Assembly (NCBI GenBank): GCA_910585005.1
Contig: CAJUCN010000047.1
Span: 1 to 7,511, forward strand
Direction: 5' to 3'
From: an uncultured Lachnospiraceae bacterium
Lineage (GTDB): Bacteria; Bacillota; Clostridia; Lachnospirales; Lachnospiraceae
DNA length: 7,511 bases
Positions 1 to 5,323 of the stretch are shown in pieces. Position numbers and translations under genes: made by a program. Position 1 is the stretch's first letter; each line of letters opens with the position of its first letter. Under the pieces are notes generated by a model, which saw only the letters and a list, made by a program, of their open reading frames with translations, ran no database searches and was not told the origin of the DNA.

Positions 1-209
1 AACTGCTGGAAGAATATCTGGAAAAGCGGGCGCAGGCTAAGAGACAGCAGCAGGAGTTATTGGATGAAAAGGTTGCAAAGGCGGAGCAGGAGAGAAGCAG
101 GCTGGCAAAGGCATGGGCTGGTGAAAGGCAGATGGCGGCGGCATCCAATGCTTATGATGCAAATGTCATGACGGAGACAGCGGCAGGCGGAGATACGCTG
201 CTTGGTTAA
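1..209 (+). CDS. C-terminal fragment of a coiled-coil cluster protein
   Basis: The 3' end of a gene that starts before the window. It reads in the frame beginning at base 3 and gives 68 residues before the TAA at 207-209. The visible part is a long, highly charged helix (EEYLEKRAQAKRQQQELLDE and onward) rich in Glu, Lys, Arg, Gln and Ala, typical of a coiled coil, followed by a softer Ala/Asn/Thr/Gly tail ending in GDTLLG. That layout, a charged helix and then a short C-terminal tail, matches the two paralogues at 307 and 2645, although the tail sequence differs. It is probably another member of the same cluster. The domain that would name it is outside the window, so no function is assigned. 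Confidence 0.7.
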   Translation, partial: LLEEYLEKRAQAKRQQQELLDEKVAKAEQERSRLAKAWAGERQMAAASNAYDANVMTETAAGGDTLLG

Positions 210-219
210 TGAAGGGCAT

Positions 220-275
220 CATGCCCGGACTTACCGCAAGGGGGCATGGGCGGCTCCGAATGACAGAGGGGCCGC
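220..275 (+). promoter_or_regulatory. Tandem-hairpin leader element, copy 1
   Basis: Two hairpins in series. Stem A pairs CATGCCC (220-226) with GGGCATG (242-248) around a 15-nt loop that starts GGACTTACC. One base later, stem B pairs GCGGCTCC (250-257) with GGGGCCGC (268-275) around the 10-nt loop GAATGACAGA. It ends 31 nt before the ATG at 307. The same layout recurs at 1108 and 3700 with the same loop lengths. No T-tract follows, so it is not an ordinary terminator. A cis-acting RNA element controlling the next gene is the most likely reading. I do not recognise it as a known riboswitch class. Confidence 0.6.
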
Positions 276-306
276 AGGTAAGATTTTTTGAAGGAGGATG
301 AAAATT

Positions 307-1056
307 ATGTCAATGGAGATCACAAACAATTACAGCAACTATGCGGCAAATTATACTGATGCCGCGTTACAGAAAAAGCCGGATGGAAAGGCGGCAACAG
401 AGGTAAAGACAAGCAAATCAACAAACAGCAAAGACAAGGTGCAGGCGTATTATGAACAGCTATGCAAAAAATTTCCACAGATAAATTTCAACACAAATGG
501 CGGCGTATTACCGAGCAATAGCAGCAGAGTCACGGTAAATCTTTCGTATGACTGTTTGAAGAAAATGGCAAATGATCCTGAATTCGCAAAAGAAATCGAA
601 TGGAATCTGTCGGGAGAAGTTGCTGCAAACTCAATGGTTTATGGGTGGGCGCAGAGAGATGGTGTCGTACTTGGCGGAAGGACTGTTACATATGATGCCA
701 ATGGCAACAGGCAGTCATCCTGTGGCGGCATGAGGACAGCAAATACGGGAAATGGAAATAACAATACTGATAAAATACAGAAGAAGTATAAGGAAGAGGA
801 AGAACGCCTGTTAAAAGCCAGAAAGAAACGTGAAGAAAAGGAAAAAATAGCTGAAAAGCAAGCAGAGAAAAAGGCGGAGGAAGAAAAAGCAGCGGAACGG
901 CGGGCAGAAAGAAAAGAGCAGATGAAAAAACTGATGGAAGGGACGTATAAGGTATCTGCCATTGGCACGGATGTGAAAAGCGTCACGCAGAATATTGTTG
1001 AGGTGGTTTCAGGCACATCATCATCCACAGGGGGCAGTTTTGACATAAAGGCGTAA
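307..1056 (+). CDS. Uncharacterised MEITNNYS-type protein, copy 1 (candidate DUF6033)
   Basis: A 249-residue protein of unknown function. I chose the ATG at 307 because AAGGAGG (291-297) lies 9 nt upstream; the ATG at 298 directly abuts that site and is too close. There is no signal peptide or membrane segment. In order: an N-terminal motif MSMEITNNYS; a Lys/Ser/Thr-rich linker; a small domain at about residues 45-145 with VTVNLSYDCLKKMANDPEFA and TYDANGN; a charged coiled coil at about 155-210; and a tail with TDVKSVTQNI and STGGSFDIKA. The protein at 2645 shares the same order and nearly the same tail. From memory it resembles Lachnospiraceae proteins annotated DUF6033, which is unverified. 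The tandem-hairpin element at 220-275 lies in its leader. Retention of both ends across paralogues suggests they are functional, perhaps for export or assembly, but this is inference. Confidence 0.85.
   Translation: MSMEITNNYSNYAANYTDAALQKKPDGKAATEVKTSKSTNSKDKVQAYYEQLCKKFPQINFNTNGGVLPSNSSRVTVNLSYDCLKKMANDPEFAKEIEWNLSGEVAANSMVYGWAQRDGVVLGGRTVTYDANGNRQSSCGGMRTANTGNGNNNTDKIQKKYKEEEERLLKARKKREEKEKIAEKQAEKKAEEEKAAERRAERKEQMKKLMEGTYKVSAIGTDVKSVTQNIVEVVSGTSSSTGGSFDIKA
868..1056 (+). repeat. Duplicated 3' coding segment, copy 1
   Basis: The last 189 bases of this gene match 3383-3559 closely at the nucleotide level. They cover part of the charged helix and the whole C-terminal tail. The length difference is 12 bases, a four-codon indel where this copy reads QMKKLMEG and the other RMEG. 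The upstream halves of the two genes are much more diverged, which points to recent recombination or gene conversion at the 3' ends, or to strong constraint on the tail. Confidence 0.75.
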
Positions 1057-1073
1057 TAATCCTTATATCCAAT

Positions 1074-1107
1074 TCCGCAGAGGTGCATAAAACTTTGCCC
1101 CTGCGGA
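1074..1107 (+). promoter_or_regulatory. Hairpin following MEITNNYS gene, copy 1
   Basis: Bases 1074-1085 pair with 1096-1107 around a 10-nt loop. The outer seven pairs (TCCGCAG with CTGCGGA) are perfect, then comes a single A-C mismatch, then GGTG with TGCC. A hairpin with the same 10-nt loop and the same position of the A-C mismatch follows the paralogous gene at 3581-3616 with changed stem bases. No T-run follows it; it runs directly into stem A of the next tandem-hairpin element. It could be an RNA processing or stability element, or part of a larger three-hairpin structure. Confidence 0.45.
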
Positions 1108-1160
1108 TTGCTCAGGCATATTGCATGGGAGCGAATGTGGCTCTAATGACAGAGGGCTGT
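1108..1160 (+). promoter_or_regulatory. Tandem-hairpin leader element, copy 2
   Basis: Stem A pairs TTGCTC (1108-1113) with GAGCGA (1129-1134) around a 15-nt loop. Stem B pairs GTGGCTC (1137-1143) with GGGCTGT (1154-1160), with several G-U pairs, around the 10-nt loop TAATGACAGA. It ends 30 nt before the ATG at 1191. Stem A bases are quite different from copy 1 yet still pair, which supports a structural role. Confidence 0.6.
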
Positions 1161-1190
1161 TACATAAAAGGAAATCGGAGGACATGAAAA

Positions 1191-1445
1191 ATGCGTGTCA
1201 GCAGAATATCGGCATTACTGATTACGGCAATGATGATTCCAGCGATCAGCGGATGCACCACACAGGGAAGCCCCGCCCCGGATGCCGTGCATCAGATTGA
1301 GGATGACGGCTCGGCGGTCTATGATGATGACCCGATAGCGGTGGAGCCGCAGCTTGACGAAGATGAGCTGGACGGGGATTCGGGTGATGCCAACGTGCAG
1401 GGGGAGATCATTTCGGCGGAACCGCATAAAGGGAGTGCGGATTGA
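1191..1445 (+). CDS. Small acidic lipoprotein
   Basis: An 84-residue predicted lipoprotein. The ATG at 1191 follows GGAGG (1177-1181) by 9 nt. The N-terminus has Arg2 and Arg5, a hydrophobic stretch at about residues 8-19, and the lipobox ISGC with Cys22 as the expected lipidation site, so the mature part would be a 63-residue peptide anchored to the outer face of the membrane. That mature part is extremely acidic: I count about 18 Asp/Glu against one Lys, with runs such as YDDDP and LDEDELDGDSGD, and looks disordered. There is no recognisable domain. It could bind cations or a basic partner, or act as a surface spacer, but none of these is shown. The tandem-hairpin element at 1108 precedes it, and the gene at 1530 follows after 84 bp, so the two are probably co-transcribed. 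Confidence 0.75.
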   Translation: MRVSRISALLITAMMIPAISGCTTQGSPAPDAVHQIEDDGSAVYDDDPIAVEPQLDEDELDGDSGDANVQGEIISAEPHKGSAD

Positions 1446-1529
1446 AAAAAGTATTTACTGGATTTATATAGGATTTCGGCAGAACGGCAAACATAATGAG
1501 CCAAAACAAAGCAAAGGAGAGTGCAGATC

Positions 1530-2576
1530 ATGAATATCGATTACAGCCAGTTTTACAGAGGGACAACAAATATCCCATCATATGGAAGCGGTGCGTATAA
1601 GAAGGACACCCTTGTAAAATATGAGTTCAACACCACGGATGAACATGGCAACAAGGTCATGGATAAAATGTCGAGGGAGGAAACCCTGCAGGCGATGAAG
1701 GACATCCGTTCACAGTATGGGGACAGCGTTATCGTGGAGTTTTCAGGAGACGGCATGGCGGCCCTTGCGGAGGGCAGGAAGGGCTGGATGGTGCCGGAAG
1801 ATAAGGAAGCAGTGGAGGCAAGAAATGCGGCATTCCAAAAGGATATCGTGCAGGTTGACAAGTCTTTAAATAATCTCCCGGCATATTCGGGGATGTATGG
1901 CGCAGACAAGGCGGTTGCGTCCGCACTGGAGAACTGCGGCAAAGAGGAGCAGGGATTTGTGTATGACATCATCCGGCAGAATTTCCTTGTCGGGAACAGC
2001 GGCTCCATGACGGAGGAGGAGCGGCAGGCGAACATATCGCTCGGCATGAAGAAAGCGGAATATGCGGCAGAAAACTTTATTCCGGAGGACAGCAGGGATG
2101 CGTTTCTGGAGGCAATGGAATCCATTGCGAAACTGGCAAGCGCGGGAAAAGCGGACAGTAACGGAAACATGGATTACGGTGTGGCGAAAGGCAGGTATCT
2201 TGGGCATGGGAGCAATCTTGTCCAGACCACAAACGCGCTTGACATGATGCGAACGATGGATAAGGACGCATACGCAGAATACCAAAAGATGGGGAAAAAT
2301 GATGATGGCGGTCTCAGTTCATTGAAATACCTTACAAACTGGTATGCAGGTGCAGTGAAGAAGAACCCTTCGATGGTTGATAATTACGAAAAACAGTCGG
2401 AGGAATATGTGGAGAAGAATGTGAAAAACCAGAAACTGGATAAGACTTTTGCGGGCTTAAAGACGGGAAGCAAGGCAGCTTTCTTGGAAAGCCTGAAAAT
2501 GTTCCAGAGCAGCAATCCCAATTTCCTCTCACCTATCATAAACCGGGAGCTGGCATCGAAGTTTTGGGGATTTTAG
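1530..2576 (+). CDS. 348-residue helical protein of unknown function
   Basis: I place the start at the ATG at 1530 (MNIDYSQFYRG), 9 nt after AAGGAGA (1514-1520); a GTG in the same frame at 1521 abuts that site and is too close. The protein is soluble, with no signal peptide or membrane segment. Residues 1-45 are polar with aromatics. Residues 50-85 contain a predicted helix and the stretch YGDSVIVEFSGDGMAALAEG. The remainder is mostly helical and rich in Ala, Lys, Glu, Asn and Met, ending in ELASKFWGF. I do not recognise a catalytic motif. It resembles other uncharacterised Lachnospiraceae cluster proteins in having a short Tyr/Asn-rich start and a helical body. It lies between two members of the same system in one orientation, so a shared role is likely. 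It lacks a clear tandem-hairpin leader. Confidence 0.85.
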   Translation: MNIDYSQFYRGTTNIPSYGSGAYKKDTLVKYEFNTTDEHGNKVMDKMSREETLQAMKDIRSQYGDSVIVEFSGDGMAALAEGRKGWMVPEDKEAVEARNAAFQKDIVQVDKSLNNLPAYSGMYGADKAVASALENCGKEEQGFVYDIIRQNFLVGNSGSMTEEERQANISLGMKKAEYAAENFIPEDSRDAFLEAMESIAKLASAGKADSNGNMDYGVAKGRYLGHGSNLVQTTNALDMMRTMDKDAYAEYQKMGKNDDGGLSSLKYLTNWYAGAVKKNPSMVDNYEKQSEEYVEKNVKNQKLDKTFAGLKTGSKAAFLESLKMFQSSNPNFLSPIINRELASKFWGF

Positions 2577-2644
2577 ATATCGGTACGGATATCCATAGTT
2601 GGCATTTTGCTATTTGACGGATACCTTAAATTGGAGGAAAATGT

Positions 2645-3559
2645 ATGCCAATTAGTATTTCAAATTATCCTGTGCATTTACAGGAAGGGCTTAAACTAAA
2701 TAGAGAGTGTTTGAGGTCTCAGGGGAACCAAAATGAGGACCAGAAAGTGTTTCACAGGGATTCCTTAGAAGTTTCCAAATTATCGAAAAACAGGGAAATC
2801 TTAATGAATAAAATTAATCATACGGTGATGCAGTCAGCAACATCATTCAGTGATACGAATATTATGGCAATGGAGATCACAAACAATTACAGCGATTATG
2901 GGAAAGGTTACACAAATACTGCACAGGAAGGCAATGTGACAACAAGCACGGTGGAACTGAAAACCTCAACCGGGGGAACAAAAACGGAGCAGATTAAGAC
3001 CGGGTACAGCAATGTCAATGATTATTCCAAATACCTGCAAGGTAAGTACAGCTATATGAATTCGGGTACAACCTCCATGCAGGGCGTTCCGACAACGGTA
3101 TCCGTATCGGGCGCTTTCCTGAAGAAATGTATGAACGACCCGGAAAAAGCAAAGTATCTGGAAGAAAATCTGGCGGCATTGCCGGACTGCGCCTCTTATG
3201 CGGTATCCCATGCGCAGGGAACACTGACGAGTATTTCCTATGAGATTGACGCAAATGGGAATATAACGGGAATTTCTTCCGGCACAAATGACCCCGATGG
3301 GAAGATAGCCAGGGAGAATGCGGAACGGAGGGCGAAAGAGAAGAAAGCAGCCGAGGAAAAGGCCGCCGAGAGGCGCAAGGAGAAAAAGGCGGAGGAAGAA
3401 AAGGCGGAGGAACGGCGGGCAGAAAGAAAAGAGCGGATGGAAGGTACGTTCACGGTATCTGCCACTGGCACGGATGTGAAAAGCGTTACACAGAATATTG
3501 TTGCGGCGGTATCCGGCACATCGTCACCCACAGGGGGCAGTTTTGACATAAAGGCATAA
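2645..3559 (+). CDS. MEITNNYS-type protein, copy 2, with extra N-terminal segment
   Basis: A 304-residue paralogue of the 307 gene. The ATG at 2645 lies 7 nt after GGAGG (2633-2637); an ATG at 2641 hits a stop after four codons. Residues 1-73 (starting MPISISNYPVHL, with DSLEVSKLSKNRE at 39-51) have no counterpart in copy 1. The shared motif MAMEITNNYS starts at Met74 (base 2864), where copy 1 begins. The domain at about 120-210 aligns with copy 1 through FLKKCMNDPEKAK and IDANGN. A charged coiled coil with repeated AEEKA(A/E)ERR units spans about 220-266, and the tail reads TDVKSVTQNI then PTGGSFDIKA. There is no good ribosome binding site before 2864, so the long form appears to be the product. 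It may be a fusion with the front of another gene. Function is unknown; DUF6033 is the family I would test first. Confidence 0.82.
   Translation: MPISISNYPVHLQEGLKLNRECLRSQGNQNEDQKVFHRDSLEVSKLSKNREILMNKINHTVMQSATSFSDTNIMAMEITNNYSDYGKGYTNTAQEGNVTTSTVELKTSTGGTKTEQIKTGYSNVNDYSKYLQGKYSYMNSGTTSMQGVPTTVSVSGAFLKKCMNDPEKAKYLEENLAALPDCASYAVSHAQGTLTSISYEIDANGNITGISSGTNDPDGKIARENAERRAKEKKAAEEKAAERRKEKKAEEEKAEERRAERKERMEGTFTVSATGTDVKSVTQNIVAAVSGTSSPTGGSFDIKA
3383..3559 (+). repeat. Duplicated 3' coding segment, copy 2
   Basis: Partner of 868-1056: 177 bases encoding part of the charged helix and the conserved tail, with 12 bases fewer in the linker between helix and tail. Most differences I can see are synonymous or conservative, for example TCATCATCC against TCGTCACCC. 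Confidence 0.75.
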
Positions 3560-3580
3560 GGGGATATTGCTTACACCTTA

Positions 3581-3616
3581 TTCGGCGGAGGCGTAAAACC
3601 GTGTGCCCCTGTCGGG
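3581..3616 (+). promoter_or_regulatory. Hairpin following MEITNNYS gene, copy 2
   Basis: Bases 3581-3593 pair with 3604-3616 around a 10-nt loop, with one internal A-C mismatch (3589 and 3608) at the same place as in the hairpin at 1074. Several pairs differ between the copies but remain paired or become G-U. A run of G rather than T follows, so it is not a standard terminator. Confidence 0.4.
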
Positions 3617-3645
3617 GGGGAGCTTGGAAGGAGGTGAAAGCCGGT

Positions 3646-3669
3646 ATGGGATTTGACCGGGGAAGTTAG
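3646..3669 (+). other. Possible 7-codon leader ORF with strong ribosome binding site
   Basis: AAGGAGGTGA (3629-3638) is one of the best Shine-Dalgarno matches in the window. It precedes an ATG at 3646 that opens only MGFDRGS before a TAG. An in-frame GTG at 3634 would overlap the site. Either a leader peptide or the debris of a lost gene would explain it. There is no protein-level evidence. Confidence 0.2.
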
Positions 3670-3699
3670 GTGAAATGTATTTATGGAGCAATAAATAAA

Positions 3700-3754
3700 C
3701 CGCTCGGACTTATTACGAGGGAGCGGAAGTGGCTCTGACCGACAGAGGGGCTGC
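3700..3754 (+). promoter_or_regulatory. Tandem-hairpin leader element, copy 3
   Basis: Stem A pairs CCGCTC (3700-3705) with GAGCGG (3721-3726) around a 15-nt loop that starts GGACTTATT. Stem B pairs GTGGCTCT (3729-3736) with GGGGCTGC (3747-3754) around the 10-nt loop GACCGACAGA. It ends 29 nt before the ATG at 3784. Loop sizes match copies 1 and 2 exactly while stem A is rewritten. Confidence 0.6.
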
Positions 3755-3783
3755 AATAATAAAATAGCGGAGGATTAAAGGAA

Positions 3784-4178
3784 ATGGGTATTAACGGGAT
3801 AGGAACAGCGGGATATCCGCTGACAGGATACACGGCAAGAACGAGAAAGCCTTTGAGATGATCGGACAGGGTGCTCCGCAGGAAGTGAAGGATGCGTGGA
3901 TGGATGCGGCGAAAGAAGTAAATGCGAATGGCATGGGAATCCGGGGCAATGGAATGATGAGCCACATATCGCAGATGATGGTGCAGCGGTTAAATAAACA
4001 GCTTAAGGGTGAGACGGAGAATTTTGACATCCTTGGAAATACAGTGGAATCTGCGATCCAGGCAACGAAAAAGGCGCTGTATGATTTGGAGCATCCAAGG
4101 GTATATACGCCCAGGAGTATAGAAGTTCAGCAGGCCCGCATCAAAGAGGGAGACAATCAAAATGGAAAGGTAAGATAG
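3784..4178 (+). pseudogene. Frameshifted NGIG-motif cluster gene
   Basis: An ATG at 3784, 10 nt after GGAGG (3769-3773), opens MGINGIGTAGYPLTGYTARTRK and then stops at a TGA (3859-3861). The rest of an apparently intact protein continues in the -1 frame to 4178, including the 106 residues from the ATG at 3858 (MIGQGAPQEVKDAWM and onward). Joined, they would give about 131 residues. The first 12 residues match the start of the 4736 protein, so the front end belongs to a real family and the break lies between about 3834 and 3857. A one-base loss would explain it. The body is helical, with ISQMMVQRLNKQL and TVESAIQATKKALYDLEHP. The ATG at 3858 has no clear ribosome binding site. Sequencing error, true pseudogene or ribosomal frameshift cannot be told apart here. 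Function is unknown. Confidence 0.7.
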
Positions 4179-4179
4179 T

Positions 4180-4617
4180 ATGAATCAAAGAGATAATGTA
4201 ACAGAGCAACTGAAAGAACTTCTCGATATGTATGAGTTCAGTATGGATACACTTTCTAAATATTTGCAGTTGCCCGTGGAGCAGATAAGGAAACTGTCTG
4301 AGGGGGATGTTGGCTTTTTGCCGGAAGATTCTATATATCGTTTCAACATCTTTAATAAGATTTCGTTCCTTTATCTTAGTGCTGTGGAGGATAAGGACTT
4401 AAAGTTATGTGCATTCTTGAAAGTGCTTCTTTCCTATCATGGTCTGTCTAAACGGGCAATGGCGAAAATGGCAGGGGTAGAGGTAAAGGATATTGAGAGG
4501 ATGCTATCAAATCCACCCAAGAAAGTGTCAGAAAATATAAAATACAAAGTTGCGGTTACAGTTATGTCATTACGATTTTTCTTGAAAGACTGCGAACAAG
4601 AAAATATAAACTGTTAG
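4180..4617 (+). CDS. Double helix-turn-helix protein
   Basis: A 145-residue protein starting one base after the preceding stop, with GGAAAGG (4164-4170) 9 nt upstream. This suggests translational coupling. Two segments look like Cro/C1-type helix-turn-helix units: residues 19-40 (EFSMDTLSKYLQLPVEQIRKL) and residues 88-110 (GLSKRAMAKMAGVEVKDIE). A hydrophobic stretch at about 54-82 lies between them. A bipartite DNA-binding protein is the natural reading, and its position makes it a candidate regulator of this cluster. No enzyme or ligand-binding domain is visible. A structural role for the second helical unit, such as dimerisation, is an alternative. Confidence 0.75.
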   Translation: MNQRDNVTEQLKELLDMYEFSMDTLSKYLQLPVEQIRKLSEGDVGFLPEDSIYRFNIFNKISFLYLSAVEDKDLKLCAFLKVLLSYHGLSKRAMAKMAGVEVKDIERMLSNPPKKVSENIKYKVAVTVMSLRFFLKDCEQENINC

Positions 4618-4677
4618 TTGGTCTTTCGGACGGCATATCTACAATAAGACGCAGAGGACGGACAGGGCAGGCTTTCC

Positions 4678-4704
4678 CGGTTTCTGGAGCAGTGAGATGA
4701 GCCG
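4678..4704 (+). promoter_or_regulatory. Possible degenerate tandem-hairpin leader, copy 4
   Basis: CGGTTT (4678-4683) can pair with GAGCCG (4699-4704) around a 15-nt loop, and the position, about 31 nt before the ATG at 4736, matches copies 1-3. The bases after it, GCAATACTAAAA to GGAGGATTAAA, resemble those after copy 3. The loop sequence and the other hairpin are not convincingly conserved. Confidence 0.25.
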
Positions 4705-4735
4705 CAATACTAAAAACAATGGAGGATTAAAAGAA

Positions 4736-5272
4736 ATGAATGTTAATGGAATAGGAGCAGCAGGATATCCGGCATGGCAGGGAGCAAGAAAAGCAGAAAG
4801 CAGTACAAAGGGCGACTTCGGGGCGAATGTGAAAGCAACAGGAAATGTGGTACATATTGACCCGGACGCATTATTTTCTATCCATCATGTAAAGACAGGG
4901 GAGAGCGCAAATGTATACAGGGCGGATGATTATTCGGAGGATAATCCGGTTTATCTTGTGAAGGGCACTGACAAAAACGGAAAAGAATATGAGCAGACGG
5001 TGGATGTAAGCAAGGTGAACCCGAATAGCTGTTCTTATACGGAGATGCTTGCGTTAAACGCACATACCGGGAATAAGTCAGACAGCAATTTCATGACCAT
5101 GTCGATATTGAAGGATAAGATGAGTGGTACTTCCTACCACGAAAAAGCAGACTATATGGCAATGGCGCACGAGCTTATGAGCGATATGAAAACACTTGGG
5201 AATTGGGACGGGTATCTGCGGTATGGCAAATGGATCAATGACATCCTGACTTTCTGTAAAAGCAAATCATAA
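4736..5272 (+). CDS. 178-residue NGIG-motif protein of unknown function
   Basis: The ATG at 4736 lies 10 nt after GGAGG (4721-4725); the open frame extends upstream to 4697 but without a ribosome binding site. The protein begins MNVNGIGAAGYPAWQGARKAE, the same opening as the broken gene at 3784, then has a low-complexity linker to about residue 32. A predicted beta-rich part at 35-95 includes VYLVKGTDKNGKEYEQTVDV, and a helical part at 100-175 includes EMLALNAHTG, YMAMAHELMSDMKTLG and GYLRYGKWINDIL. There is no signal peptide and no catalytic motif I recognise. It looks like a known but unnamed Lachnospiraceae family. The shared N-terminal peptide on otherwise different proteins suggests a sorting or docking signal, which is inference. 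The stop is 51 bp before the lipoprotein start at 5324, so co-transcription is likely. Confidence 0.85.
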   Translation: MNVNGIGAAGYPAWQGARKAESSTKGDFGANVKATGNVVHIDPDALFSIHHVKTGESANVYRADDYSEDNPVYLVKGTDKNGKEYEQTVDVSKVNPNSCSYTEMLALNAHTGNKSDSNFMTMSILKDKMSGTSYHEKADYMAMAHELMSDMKTLGNWDGYLRYGKWINDILTFCKSKS

Positions 5273-5323
5273 TTGAAAATGGCCTGCCTCACGGCTAAAT
5301 GGATGGAGGCAAAAGAGATATTG

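Noticed and set aside
220..248. Stem A as a rho-independent terminator after the first gene
   Set aside because: No T-run follows either stem, and the same two-hairpin layout recurs at fixed distance before start codons, which fits a leader element better.
1040..1069. TTGACA near the end of the 307 gene as a promoter -35 box
   Set aside because: The bases encode the conserved FDI residues; the best -10 candidate is poor and it is not kept at proper spacing in the paralogue at 3543.
639..1088. 149-residue open frame on the - strand
   Set aside because: It is the antisense of the Lys/Glu-rich coiled coil; a run of Phe and Ser is the expected shadow of AAA/GAA codons. A similar shadow appears opposite the paralogue at 3238-3549.
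1553..2170. 205-residue open frame on the - strand
   Set aside because: It lies wholly inside the 348-residue + strand gene, has Ser/Pro/Cys/Phe-rich antisense composition, and no ribosome binding site or domain.
2577..2640. GATATC repeats after the 1530 gene as a terminator or tandem-hairpin copy
   Set aside because: The GATATC pair at 2576-2593 gives only a short AT-rich stem with no T-run, and neither the 15-nt nor the 10-nt loop layout is present.
220..3754. Tandem hairpins as CsrA sites because the stem A loop starts with GGA
   Set aside because: GGA is present in copies 1 and 3 but not in copy 2, and no csrA gene is in view.
220..3754. The repeated hairpins as a CRISPR array
   Set aside because: Copies are hundreds to thousands of bases apart with genes between them; there is no regular repeat-spacer pattern and no cas gene.
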